DNA of 64,000 nt, from the NCBI RefSeq assembly GCF_000014885.1, contig NC_011566.1:1426001-1490000 (forward strand), read 5' to 3'. The translations under genes were made by a program, and so were the position numbers. Position 1 is the first letter of the stretch, and every line of letters begins with the position of its first letter. Source of the DNA: Shewanella piezotolerans WP3. Its GTDB lineage: Bacteria; Pseudomonadota; Gammaproteobacteria; Enterobacterales; Shewanellaceae. This document shows positions 36,674-45,614 of the stretch, in pieces. Below the pieces are notes generated by a model, which was not told the origin of the DNA, did no database searches, and was given only the letters and a program-made list of their open reading frames with translations.

Positions 36674-37168
36674 TTACTGCTGAACCGCTTTTTTCATGGT
36701 ACGAGATTTTTCAATCTGCCATTCGCGATCTTTAGTATCTTCACGCTTATCGTGATCTTTCTTACCTTTACCTAGACCAATCTCGATCTTTACCCATGCA
36801 CCTTTTTGCCAGTACATTGAGATAGGTACGATTGAGTAGCCTTTACGATCAACTAAGCCTTGTAACTTATCTAACTCTTTTCTTTTGAGCAGTAACTTAC
36901 GTGAGCGTAGTGGATCGCACACAACATGTGTTGAGGCGGTATTCAGTGGCGCAATAGTACAACCAAAAAGAAAGGCTTCGCCATCTCTGAGGAATACATA
37001 GCTTTCAGACAAGTTGACCTTGCCCATACGAATAGACTTAACTTCCCATCCCATTAGGGATAGGCCAGCTTCCATCTTCTCTTCAAACTTATAGTCGAAT
37101 GTCGCGCGTTTATTACGTGCGATAGAAGCGGAACTGTTCTTTGAATTTTTTGCGTTTTTCTTAGCCAT
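36674..37168 (-). CDS. smpB: SsrA-binding protein
   Basis: Product of 164 residues. It binds the tRNA-like domain of tmRNA and brings it to stalled ribosomes. Conserved stretches include IARNKRATFDYKFEEKMEAG, GWEVKSIRMGKVNLSESYV and KRKELDKLQGLVDRKGY, with the basic C-terminal tail (DKREDTKDREWQIEKSR). The open frame extends to 37270, but MAKKNAKNSKN at 37168 is the family start. It lies upstream of ssrA in the same direction and divergent from ratA. Confidence 0.97.
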   Translation of the reverse strand: MAKKNAKNSKNSSASIARNKRATFDYKFEEKMEAGLSLMGWEVKSIRMGKVNLSESYVFLRDGEAFLFGCTIAPLNTASTHVVCDPLRSRKLLLKRKELDKLQGLVDRKGYSIVPISMYWQKGAWVKIEIGLGKGKKDHDKREDTKDREWQIEKSRTMKKAVQQ

Positions 37169-37361
37169 AGGCAAGCTATTATACGCAGGCATGACGGATT
37201 TGGAATTAGCCAAACCGAAATATTCGCTTATTTGTGACTTCCTTGAAGCGTTTGTCTGCTTTTTGAGCACTCAATAACAGCTATGTGCGGCAAAGATGCG
37301 TTTTTTTGTGGTCATGTTAAAATCCAACTATTGAATTTATATTTTTGAGTATCAACTTTAA

Positions 37362-37793
37362 ATGCCACAAATTTCCCGCAATGTATTAGTTCGTTTTAGT
37401 GCGATGCAGATGTATGACCTTGTCAATGATGTCGAATCTTATAAAGAGTTCTTGCCGGGTTGTGTGGGTGGCAAAGTATTAGAGTTTGATGGCGAGACCA
37501 TGGTGGCTTCCGTTGATGTAGCCAAGGCGGGGATCAGCAAAACATTTACTACCCGTAATAAAGTGGTTGCTGGTAAGAGTATAAAACTACAGTTAGAAAA
37601 TGGTCCGTTTAAAGAGTTAGTTGGAGAGTGGACCTTTACGGAGTTAACTGAAGACGCTTGTAAGGTCGATTTTGAGCTTAACTTTGAGTTCTCAAGCCCA
37701 ATCGCGGACTTGGCTTTTGGTAAAGTCTTTAAAGAGTTAATGGCATCGATGGTGACGGCGTTTACCAGCAGAGCAAAGGTGATTTACAAATGA
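37362..37793 (+). CDS. ratA: RatA / COQ10-type START domain protein
   Basis: Product of 143 residues. PQISRNVLVRFSAMQMYDLV, VESYKEFLPGCVGG and the C-terminal FKELMASMVTAFTSRA are typical. E. coli RatA blocks 70S ribosome formation when overproduced; the family also includes coenzyme-Q-binding COQ10 proteins, so either role is possible. ATGA overlap with the next gene, and divergent from smpB as in E. coli. Confidence 0.93.
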   Translation: MPQISRNVLVRFSAMQMYDLVNDVESYKEFLPGCVGGKVLEFDGETMVASVDVAKAGISKTFTTRNKVVAGKSIKLQLENGPFKELVGEWTFTELTEDACKVDFELNFEFSSPIADLAFGKVFKELMASMVTAFTSRAKVIYK

Positions 37794-38122
37794 GTACCGA
37801 GCAAGGGCAGTTCACTGTCGAAATTATCTATGCACTGCCACACCAGCAAAAGTTGATTAAAGTGAATATTGAGCCTGGCACTAACTGTATCGACGCCGTT
37901 AAGCAAAGCGATATGCAGCGTTATTTCCCTGAGATTGATCTCGAGACGGTTAAGTTAGGTATTTTTAGTCGTTCGGTAAAGCATTCTGAAGTACTTAAGC
38001 CGGGTCAACGGGTTGAGATCTACCGGCCATTGATTGCCGATCCTAAAGATGTACGCCGTAAGCGTGCAGAAAAAGCTAAAGATGAAGGGCGAGTCAATAA
38101 AATTACTGGCGCTAAACTCTAA
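37790..38122 (+). CDS. rnfH: RnfH/RatB family ubiquitin-like protein
   Basis: Product of 110 residues with a beta-grasp fold: FTVEIIYALPHQQKLIKVNI, IDLETVKLGIFSRSVK, LKPGQRVEIYRPLIADPK and a basic tail (VRRKRAEKAKDEGR). This is UPF0125. It was once considered an antitoxin partner of RatA, but that role is not established. Translation is coupled to ratA. Confidence 0.92.
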   Translation: MSTEQGQFTVEIIYALPHQQKLIKVNIEPGTNCIDAVKQSDMQRYFPEIDLETVKLGIFSRSVKHSEVLKPGQRVEIYRPLIADPKDVRRKRAEKAKDEGRVNKITGAKL

Positions 38123-38228
38123 AGCCTGTCGACCATAGCGATTGATATTTCTGCTTGTGGATGTAATGGCTTAACTAACGCTTATGTTGCTCGCGTGAAA
38201 GCAAATTACCAACAGTTTTGGCTACAAA

Positions 38229-38264
38229 AAAATGCGAGCCTCTATTTATAGGAGCTCGCATTAT
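38229..38264. terminator. Bidirectional terminator between rnfH and bamE
   Basis: AATGCGAGC / GCTCGCATT stem with further pairing inside, and A-rich sequence on the left that gives a T run for the minus strand. Confidence 0.75.
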
Positions 38265-38298
38265 TGTTTCTGCACTGTGACTATTGATGGAGACGGAA

Positions 38299-38802
38299 CT
38301 AGTCTTTGTCTTCGTCTCTTTCCGATAGTGATTCAGGCTGAGTTTGTTTCTCTTCAACTAAAGGATTTGCTTGAGGACGCTGTTCTGGGATCAAAGGATC
38401 ATCTTCAGGCGTATTCAACTCAGGTAACTTACTTTCTTCAAGTGGAGTATTAAATTCTTCACTTAAATCATAATCACCTGTAACCGATATGAGTTTGTCG
38501 CCATCAAAGTTAATAATAAGTTCTTTGTGGATGATGCTAGCATCACGGCCACTCTTGTAGTGATAGACAAAATACCAAGTATCGTCTGAAAAGCTATCAC
38601 GCAGTACAGGTCGACCTAATACGTATTCAACCTGCTCTTTAGTCATATCGATACGCAGCTTTTCTACCTGCTGCTTTTCCATATAGTTACCTTGTGGGAT
38701 GTCTGGCTTATAGATTAACCAGTCAAAAACACCACAACCACTAAGTGATAGTGTGAGCGCAGCAGCGCCCAAAAGGGTAATACTTCTTTTTTTAATTGTC
38801 AT
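38299..38802 (-). CDS. bamE: Outer-membrane assembly lipoprotein
   Basis: BamE (SmpA/OmlA) component of the BAM complex, 167 residues. The lipoprotein signal ends SLSGCGVF. The core carries the family stretches DIPQGNYMEKQQVEKLRIDM, TKEQVEYVLGRPVL and DTWYFVYHY. A long acidic, Pro/Glu-rich tail of about 50 residues follows the fold and is absent from E. coli BamE; it is probably disordered. Convergent with rnfH. Confidence 0.93.
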   Translation of the reverse strand: MTIKKRSITLLGAAALTLSLSGCGVFDWLIYKPDIPQGNYMEKQQVEKLRIDMTKEQVEYVLGRPVLRDSFSDDTWYFVYHYKSGRDASIIHKELIINFDGDKLISVTGDYDLSEEFNTPLEESKLPELNTPEDDPLIPEQRPQANPLVEEKQTQPESLSERDEDKD

Positions 38803-39905
38803 TGAGTGCGCTACTTCATAAAAATCTGTCGGTCATAATACCCAAGCAATCCCCTATCTGACAAGGGCTATTGTCGCAGAGTATGCTCAGGTTGTTGATT
38901 TATACTGTTCCTCAGTTTTAACACGGAGGCTACATAAGCTGCTTATATTGAGTCATAAACTGCTAATTAGTTCATTGCTATGAGCCTTTTTCTTGATATC
39001 AGTTGATAGTTGCCTGGTTTGAATGAGTCAGTATGAAGTCAAGTAATCTCTAATTTTTAATGACTTATGCATATTTAGGTCGCATTCACCTTAGCCGCTG
39101 TAAGCTTTGCTGGGCAGTTAATGCTTGAGGCGCTTATCTACTTTTTTGCTCCGTAGCTTAATACGGGGGCTCAGGGTTATCGGCTTTACTGGCTTAATAC
39201 CATTTAACAGCTTAATGCTGGTAATTTGTCTGCTTATTGATATTTTTTCAAAAAAAATTCATGCAAAACCAATATTTATTGTGATGTTAGTCGCAATACA
39301 CCCAGAGTTTAACTTCTTAGGCGTTATTTATAGATGGTTACTTTTACGTTAACGTAAGATTTAAACGACTGTTTAATTTCGGTTTTGTGAACATGTTACT
39401 TAACTAATTGGTAATTAATGATTTATATAACTAACGCTCGAGTTAGTTGTAAACGATAACGACTCATGGGCGGATTATTATTGTCCACCATCGCTGTATT
39501 TATAATATTACACTAGGTAATTAAATTACGAATTAGAATTCTACCCAAGGGTCTTGGTCAATTTGTCTTACAAGACTTTCTTACTTGAATATAAATCAAT
39601 AGCTTTTTGATGTTATCTTTTTGTTTTTATGATGTTTTGTTTGGTATTTCTTCTGCATTCAACTGCTTGTTTATGGATTTTTACTCGTGAAGAACTGATT
39701 GCTGAACCATGTGGCTAGGCTTGCATCGTTTCTGTTTTGTCGTTAGTTTTTTGTTGCAAATAACTACATCTTACTTAGAACACTGATTAATAGTGAGCTT
39801 AGCTTCTATACCTAGGATAGGAGTAAAGCGCATAGGGCAAGAAGAGTTGGCTTGAATAACTTAGCTAATAGCAACTACTGGCAATACGGTTTGGAGAATA
39901 GGTTT
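38803..39905. other. Long AT-rich intergenic region before aceB
   Basis: About 1.1 kb without a convincing gene. A 75-codon TTG-started frame at 39125-39352 encodes a hydrophobic peptide but has no clear ribosome-binding site. The part from 39355 is strongly AT-rich and should hold the aceB promoter; no operator was recognised. Confidence 0.5.
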
Positions 39906-41531
39906 ATGACAGATCAAATAACAATGGATAACGGTATTACAGCAGACGAGATTGTTATCAATGCAGATCCTGTCAAAGGACAAGAAACGGTATTAACAGA
40001 AGGCGCACTGAGTTTATTAAAAACCTTATGCAAGCATTTTGCTGCTGATGTGCCAACCTTGCTGGCAAACAGAAAGGTTAAACAAGCTTTAATCGATAAC
40101 GGACAGTTACCTGACTTTCTACCAGAAACAAAATCATTGCGAGAGAATGAGTGGAAAGTTAGAGGGATCCCCAACGACCTTCAAGATAGGCGTGTTGAGA
40201 TCACAGGGCCTGTCGATCGAAAAATGGTGATCAATGCACTTAATGCCAATGCAAAAGTATTTATGGCTGACTTTGAAGATTCTCTAGCGCCGAGTTGGCA
40301 GAAGATAGTTGCTGGGCAAATCAATTTACGTGATGCAGTGGCTGGTGATATCAGTTATATCGCTGCAGAAACAGGCAAATTATACACATTAGATGATGAC
40401 CCCGCGGTGCTTATTTGCCGAGTTAGAGGACTGCATATGCTAGAAAAACATGTCAGTTTTGCAGAGCAAGCGATTCCAGCCAGCCTATTTGATTTTTGTA
40501 TCTATTTTTATAATAACTATCGCCAACTATTGAGCAAGGGCAGTGGCCCTTACTTCTATATCCCCAAGCTAGAAAGCCATCTTGAAGCACGATGGTGGGC
40601 TAAGGTATTTGCTTTTGTTGAGGAGCGCTTTTGTCTTCAACCAGGCACCATTAAATGTACATGTCTTATTGAGACTTTACCTGCTGTTTTTGAGATGGAT
40701 GAGATCCTATTTGAACTGCGCTCAAACATCGTTGCGCTGAACTGTGGACGTTGGGATTACATTTTTAGCTATATTAAAACGCTGAATCGCTATAGCGACC
40801 GCATATTGCCGGACAGACAGTCAGTCACAATGGATACGCCTTTTCTTAGCGCTTACTCACGTTTGCTGGTTAAAACTTGTCATAAACGTGGCGCGTTAGC
40901 GATGGGCGGAATGGCGGCATTCATTCCGTCTAAGGATGCAAACGAAAACCAGCAGAACTTAGATAAAGTGCGTCAAGATAAACAGCTAGAAGCGCGCAAT
41001 GGCCATGATGGTACTTGGGTTGCTCATCCGGGATTAGCTGATACCGCAATGGAGATCTTCAATGAGTATATTGGCGAAGATCATGTTAACCAGCTGCATA
41101 TCACTCGTGATGTGGATGCACCCATTCTAGCCCATGAATTGTTGGCTGCTTGCGATGGTGCGCGAACTGAAATAGGAATGCGCCGAAATATTCGTATTGC
41201 CCTGCAATACACTGAGGCATGGATCAACGGAAATGGCTGTGTGCCAATCTATGGACTGATGGAAGATGCGGCTACTGCCGAAATTGCCAGAACCTCTATA
41301 TGGCAATGGATCAAGCATTCACAGCACTTATCTAACGGTGTGTTAGTGACTAAAGCACTGTTTAAAGAGATGTTAGTACAAGAGCTTGCACAGGTAAAAG
41401 AGGAGGTGGGGGCAGCAAGGTTTACCCATGGTCGTTTTACCGAAGCTGCAGTTATTCTTGAACAAATAACTACTGCAGATGAGTTGGTAGATTTTATTAC
41501 TCAACCTGGTTACGAGTTGCTTGTTAGCTGA
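39906..41531 (+). CDS. aceB: Malate synthase A
   Basis: Product of 541 residues (E. coli AceB 533). It condenses glyoxylate with acetyl-CoA to malate in the glyoxylate shunt. Family motifs: VFMADFEDSLAPSW, CLIETLPAVFEMDEILFELR, LNCGRWDYIFSYIKT, GGMAAFIPSK, and GLMEDAATAEIARTSIWQWI near the catalytic Asp. MTDQITM at 39906 has TAGG upstream; an in-frame TTG at 39852 adds 18 residues not typical of the family. Isocitrate lyase (aceA), often the next gene, is not here: two terminators and a repeat follow. Confidence 0.95.
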   Translation: MTDQITMDNGITADEIVINADPVKGQETVLTEGALSLLKTLCKHFAADVPTLLANRKVKQALIDNGQLPDFLPETKSLRENEWKVRGIPNDLQDRRVEITGPVDRKMVINALNANAKVFMADFEDSLAPSWQKIVAGQINLRDAVAGDISYIAAETGKLYTLDDDPAVLICRVRGLHMLEKHVSFAEQAIPASLFDFCIYFYNNYRQLLSKGSGPYFYIPKLESHLEARWWAKVFAFVEERFCLQPGTIKCTCLIETLPAVFEMDEILFELRSNIVALNCGRWDYIFSYIKTLNRYSDRILPDRQSVTMDTPFLSAYSRLLVKTCHKRGALAMGGMAAFIPSKDANENQQNLDKVRQDKQLEARNGHDGTWVAHPGLADTAMEIFNEYIGEDHVNQLHITRDVDAPILAHELLAACDGARTEIGMRRNIRIALQYTEAWINGNGCVPIYGLMEDAATAEIARTSIWQWIKHSQHLSNGVLVTKALFKEMLVQELAQVKEEVGAARFTHGRFTEAAVILEQITTADELVDFITQPGYELLVS

Positions 41532-41620
41532 CCCAGTAATTGTGCTATAGATGTTCAATCTGAATGAGTTTGTGTTTGTATTAGAGTTTTAGTTTTAGCT
41601 GCCTTTTGCAGCTTGTGTCC

Positions 41621-41655
41621 CCCGCGGAGTATTCCTACGTGCTACGCGGGTTTTT
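41621..41655 (+). terminator. Rho-independent terminator of aceB
   Basis: CCCGCG / CGCGGG stem around an 18-base loop, followed by TTTTT. Confidence 0.7.
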
Positions 41656-41706
41656 AATTAAATAGCACTCTCTTAAGTAAAGAGATGGTTACTACACTTG
41701 TGATTG

Positions 41707-41732
41707 GCGGCTCCTCGGAGTCGCATTTTTTT
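41707..41732 (+). terminator. Second terminator downstream of aceB
   Basis: GCGGCTCC pairs with GGAGTCGC (one G-T wobble), then a run of seven T. It lies 52 bases after the first terminator, so it is either a backup or the end of a separate short RNA. Confidence 0.75.
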
Positions 41733-41776
41733 GCCTAAATTTTACTGAGCTAAAATGTTCAATTAGAAAGTTACTA

Positions 41777-42053
41777 GGGGCTGTTGATCTTTCGAGCTTA
41801 GTTTTTGTTCGGTTCTTTACCGTAAGGAATAATGCTTCTAGTACAAGGCTTGAGCGATAAAGCTTAGCTGGCTAAGTGAAAAGCTCATAACACCGTAATA
41901 GAAGCATTGAATCGAACCCAAAGGGCCGCGTTTCTTGGCTATTTTTACTGTGTTGTAGACTATTTGTGGAGAATAACTAAACGGCATAGCCTCCGCCTTG
42001 TCAAAATAGCCAATAAACTGCGGCAAAAACAACCGTGAAAGATCAACAGCCCC
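41777..42053. repeat. Repeat family A, copy at 41.8 kb (277 bp)
   Basis: TA flanks (41775-41776 and 42054-42055). Perfect 17-base inverted ends, GGGGCTGTTGATCTTTC and its complement. Same orientation as the 6.5 kb copy. The open frame crossing it on the minus strand is not conserved in all copies. Confidence 0.9.
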
Positions 42054-42367
42054 TAATCTTTCAAGCATATTTTCGATGTTTGAGAATATTGTGCGAGTAA
42101 AAATCCCTCTTTGGTACTGCTGTATATTTATCTGGCTATTGCCACTGCTTAGCTGTCCCAGCAATGAGCAATTGCTGGTTAACAAGCAACACTGAAAAAA
42201 TAGCAGTCAAATAGACGACTCAAGGCTCAGTAACCTGCACTTTGGAGTGATTGCGTATACAATTAAGTTTATTATTATTAAAAAATAAACGCGTATCACA
42301 ACCATAATAAAACGCGATATCTTCAAGTCAAATTTGATGGTTTATCCTGTCATAAGCAGAGTATTAA

Positions 42368-43843
42368 TTGAAAGCAAATAGCAGACAAGAAAGCAAATTG
42401 AGAGGGGCTGATTATTGGACTCACAGGATCAGTGATCAGGAGATGCCCGCATTATGCTCTACGGTCAGTACATTAGAGAAGCTGGCCAAAGATGATGTCT
42501 CCTCCTTAGCAATATTAGGCCAGAGTGTCATGCATGATAATGCACTCACCTCGCGTATTTTACGGGTCGCTAACAGCGTGACATACAGTAAAGGGATCAC
42601 CCAGGTGACGACGGTGAGTAAAGCTGCTGTGGTCTTAGGGTTTGATGCTATTAAAAATATCTGTATTACCGCCAAATTACTCAGTAGCTTGCTAGAGTCG
42701 CAGGGGCTTTCAGAAGATGTTTATAAGCGGTTACTGAGTTTGATGGCAAAGTCTTTTCAAGCAGCAATGTTCACTCGAATGTTGATGCATGGGCATGATG
42801 AAGAGTTACAGGAAGAGGTTTTCATAGCCTCTTTGTTATATCACTTAGGAGAAAGTGCCTTTTGGAGCACTGGCTGCGCTGAAACCTTAGTATTGGATAG
42901 TAAGCTTAATCGATGTGAATCATCAACTGAATACGATCAAGCGGTTAGAGAAGTGCTTGGCACGAGTTTTAAGCAACTGTCAGCAGGAATAGCAAGGAAC
43001 TGGGGCTTAGGCAGTGTTTTGATTAAGTCTCTCAGTCAGCCTGATGAAAGAACTCCTGAAATTCGTAGTATTTATCTGGCAAACAAGCTTAGCGATCTAC
43101 TGTCGCAAACACCGCCGCCAGTGCTTGAGCTATCAAAAAGATTAAAGCAAGCTGCGAATATTCTTGATATTGAAGTGGATGAACTGAAAGGACGTATGAT
43201 CCGTTGCCAGAAGGCGACGGAGTTGATGGCTGACGCATACGGCGCAAAAGCATTAATTGATTTTCTACCTGATGCCAAACATCTGTTGCTTGAACATGAT
43301 GAGCCTGCTCCGCAATCCGTTATTAGGGGCTCAGATCCTTTAGAGCAACTACGGTGTCTTCGTGCATTAACCCAGTGCGCATTAAATAAATCTGATTTTA
43401 ATCAGGTATTGTCTCTGGCACTTCAAGGTGTATTGCAAGGTGTAGGGGTCGATCGTTGCGCAGTTCTGTTGTTAACACCCAACAGGAAACTCCTCCAGCC
43501 CCGTATCGTGCTAGGCGATGGTGCTATTGATATGAAAAACAATTTCTCCATTGAACTTGGCGGTACAAAAAACTTATTCCAAGAGTCAATTCAAATCAAA
43601 AGCGCACTGTTTGTCGATAACCCTCATTCAGCTAAGTGGCGACTTTACATGGATGATGCGCTGCGAAGTTTAGTCTCGCCAACAGGTTTTATGGTGGCAC
43701 CTTTGATAATGGATCATACGGTTATCGGAGTTCTATATGCCGATAGAGACAGCTCTGGACGGCGCTTAAACGAAGAGGACTTTTTGGGTTTTAGCCATTT
43801 TGCAGAACTTTCAAATGTTTGTTTTTCTACCAGTATGAAATAA
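42368..43843 (+). CDS. HDOD domain signalling protein with C-terminal GAF domain
   Basis: Product of 491 residues. The HDOD domain covers about 20-215 (MPALCSTVSTLEKLAKDD, NALTSRILRVANSVTYSKG, VSKAAVVLGFDAIKNICIT, SLLYHLGESAFWSTG). HDOD resembles HD hydrolases but lacks the full metal site, so a regulatory rather than catalytic role is expected. A GAF-like domain follows (about 345-490; GVGVDRCAVLLLTP, MVAPLIMDHTVIGVLYADRD). The start is TTG 42368; the ribosome-binding site is weak. Repeat A lies 314 bases upstream and repeat C directly after the stop. Confidence 0.85.
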   Translation: MKANSRQESKLRGADYWTHRISDQEMPALCSTVSTLEKLAKDDVSSLAILGQSVMHDNALTSRILRVANSVTYSKGITQVTTVSKAAVVLGFDAIKNICITAKLLSSLLESQGLSEDVYKRLLSLMAKSFQAAMFTRMLMHGHDEELQEEVFIASLLYHLGESAFWSTGCAETLVLDSKLNRCESSTEYDQAVREVLGTSFKQLSAGIARNWGLGSVLIKSLSQPDERTPEIRSIYLANKLSDLLSQTPPPVLELSKRLKQAANILDIEVDELKGRMIRCQKATELMADAYGAKALIDFLPDAKHLLLEHDEPAPQSVIRGSDPLEQLRCLRALTQCALNKSDFNQVLSLALQGVLQGVGVDRCAVLLLTPNRKLLQPRIVLGDGAIDMKNNFSIELGGTKNLFQESIQIKSALFVDNPHSAKWRLYMDDALRSLVSPTGFMVAPLIMDHTVIGVLYADRDSSGRRLNEEDFLGFSHFAELSNVCFSTSMK

Positions 43844-43848
43844 CCTAA

Positions 43849-43982
43849 GGAGTGTTTTTGTCTTCCTACTTCGGTGTTGGATAAAGGCAAAAGGGAACAA
43901 CCATTCTGTCAATTATCCGCCTTAAATTAGTTCGCCAAAAAACACTCTGAGTAGACCAACTACTTATACCGATTGGTATAAA
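43849..43982. repeat. Repeat family C, copy 2 (about 134 bp)
   Basis: Starts GGAGTGTTTTTG six bases after the HDOD stop codon and ends in CTTATACCGATTGGTATAAA. Strongly similar to 2737-2868. The internal inverted arms (AGTGTTTTTG / CAAAAAACACT) can fold, so it could act as a transcript end for the HDOD gene. Confidence 0.78.
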
Positions 43983-43996
43983 ACGCTCATTTAGCC

Positions 43997-44494
43997 TTAC
44001 TTGGATTGGGTGGCGGTTATCTGCTTGGTGATCTCTTTAGCTATCTGATTGGGAATAGGAAAGCTCAAATGGTACTGAGCAATCTTCCATCCTTCAGCGG
44101 TATTGATTAAGGTTCCTGTGCCTCGACTCACTCCGTAAGACTCACTATGTAAAATCTCGTCAAACCAAATAACGTCGCCATGCTGCGTCATCTTTCTGCT
44201 GGTGAGATCATAGCGCCAGCCCTTTGTTGGACGAGCGTATTGTTCAAACTGGGCTTTATCCCAATGCTCATTGACGTCAGTGCCGATAAATATGCCGTTA
44301 TCTGCATACAACGAAAAGTAGTTATCCCAATCAGCATTTGCCGAATAGGTATTAAGGTTATCGAGTAAGTTCGCAGCTTGCTGCTTAGCGTTACTTTGTT
44401 CAGTAGCATGGGCGTTAACGCCAACACTCCAAAATAATAATAGCGTCGAGATAAGTGCGAACGTTGTGGATTTTAGCTGACTCACTCTTTGCAT
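43997..44494 (-). CDS. Exported SnoaL/NTF2-like protein
   Basis: Product of 165 residues with a signal peptide (TFALISTLLLFWSVGVNAHA). The cone-shaped NTF2/SnoaL-like fold is suggested by AANLLDNLNTYSANADWDNYFSLYADNGIFIGTD (split helix then strand) and RGTGTLINTAEGWKIAQYHLSF at the end. Family members are isomerases or binding proteins; the substrate cannot be told. It lies 66 bases downstream of mtfA on the same strand. Confidence 0.78.
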   Translation of the reverse strand: MQRVSQLKSTTFALISTLLLFWSVGVNAHATEQSNAKQQAANLLDNLNTYSANADWDNYFSLYADNGIFIGTDVNEHWDKAQFEQYARPTKGWRYDLTSRKMTQHGDVIWFDEILHSESYGVSRGTGTLINTAEGWKIAQYHLSFPIPNQIAKEITKQITATQSK

Positions 44495-44560
44495 AAGGTT
44501 CTCTTTTTATTATTTAGTGGCTTAGTCATTTTTAGAGCTAGGCTAGCATTATTTCTGCCT

Positions 44561-45385
44561 TTAATGCCAGTTAACGGGATCGAGTTGGTAGAACGAACTC
44601 ACTTCATGGTACAGGGCTGGGTGCTGGGCAATGAATTCATGCGGCTGTTCAAAAAACACTTCACTTATCACAGCAAAGAATTCTGCAGGGTTAGTCGCGC
44701 CATAATAACTAAACAATGAATACTGTTGATGTTGGCTGGCCTCTACCAGTTGTTGGTACTCCTGCATCATCACGCTTGACCAAGATGCATAGTCTTTACT
44801 GTGACCGAGTATAGGCGCGCCATTAGCATTGCCGTCTTCTTGATCAAGCTGATGAGCAAATTCGTGAATGACAACATTACTGCCGTCATCGGGAATCGCA
44901 GCTCCCTCCTTAGTCGTTTGCCACGACAAGATGACTTTTCCATGCTGCCACGACTCGCCTGATAACACTCGGCGACGCTCCGAAACCAGTCCATTACTGT
45001 CGCGCTGCTCATTGCTAACAATAAATACGGATGGATAGACCAGGATCTCTTTTAAATGAGGGTAGTAATCGGTTTTTCGATTTAGCAGCAACAGACACGC
45101 TTGGGCGGCAACGGTGACACGAATTTCATCATCAATCTCCAGTCCATCGCAACCAACAAACTGCTTTTCAGCAATAAACACTTGTATATGCTTCTTCAGT
45201 TGCAGTTGTAAGTCGGCTGGTAAGGAGCGGAAAAATGGGATCCGTTTCTTTAAAATCATTCGCCATGCGTTGGGAAAAGGCTGTTGAGTGAGCTTGTTTC
45301 TGCGCAGGCTTGCTCGCCAATTACGACTAGCGATCCAGAAAATAGCGCTACCACTAAAGAGTATTATCAGTATGATCGCGAGCAT
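44561..45385 (-). CDS. mtfA: MtfA-like zinc peptidase (M90 family)
   Basis: Product of 274 residues. An N-terminal hydrophobic segment (MLAIILIILFSGSAIFWIA) would anchor it, which differs from cytosolic E. coli MtfA. The zinc motif is NVVIHEFAHQLDQEDG; NPAEFFAVISEVFFEQP supplies the further conserved Glu. E. coli MtfA binds the glucose repressor Mlc and has aminopeptidase activity. ATG 45385 has AAAAGGAA upstream; a TTG seven codons earlier is less likely. Confidence 0.88.
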   Translation of the reverse strand: MLAIILIILFSGSAIFWIASRNWRASLRRNKLTQQPFPNAWRMILKKRIPFFRSLPADLQLQLKKHIQVFIAEKQFVGCDGLEIDDEIRVTVAAQACLLLLNRKTDYYPHLKEILVYPSVFIVSNEQRDSNGLVSERRRVLSGESWQHGKVILSWQTTKEGAAIPDDGSNVVIHEFAHQLDQEDGNANGAPILGHSKDYASWSSVMMQEYQQLVEASQHQQYSLFSYYGATNPAEFFAVISEVFFEQPHEFIAQHPALYHEVSSFYQLDPVNWH

Positions 45386-45528
45386 CGGGTTCCTTTTACC
45401 AAACAAAGCAATTGCTCTGTTTGTATTTTAAATGGGCGATGTTAATGATATGTGGACTGGTTTGCTGAATTTCAATAGTGGCTTGATACTCGGAGAATTC
45501 GGGGGCTTGCAAAGGGCTTATAACGATG

Positions 45529-45601
45529 AAAAAAAGGCTGGCAGATCAAATTGAGAACTATGGTTAAAACGTTTGATAAGACTTTTCCATATTCTGCCAG
45601 C
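45529..45601 (-). terminator. Terminator of the parA operon, long-loop type
   Basis: Outer stem GCTGGCAGA / TCTGCCAGC (9 pairs) encloses 47 bases with an inner ATCAAA / TTTGAT pair, and the minus strand continues with a T run. It lies just after the small RHH gene. Confidence 0.7.
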
Positions 45602-45614
45602 TAAGTTGGGAGGG

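Noticed and set aside
37362..38122. ratA-rnfH as a toxin-antitoxin module
   Set aside because: The pair is a conserved housekeeping neighbour of smpB; antitoxin activity of the second protein is not established, so I do not call a TA system.
39125..39352. 75-codon hydrophobic frame with a TTG start
   Set aside because: No ribosome-binding site, no recognisable family, and AT-rich surroundings favour chance open frames.
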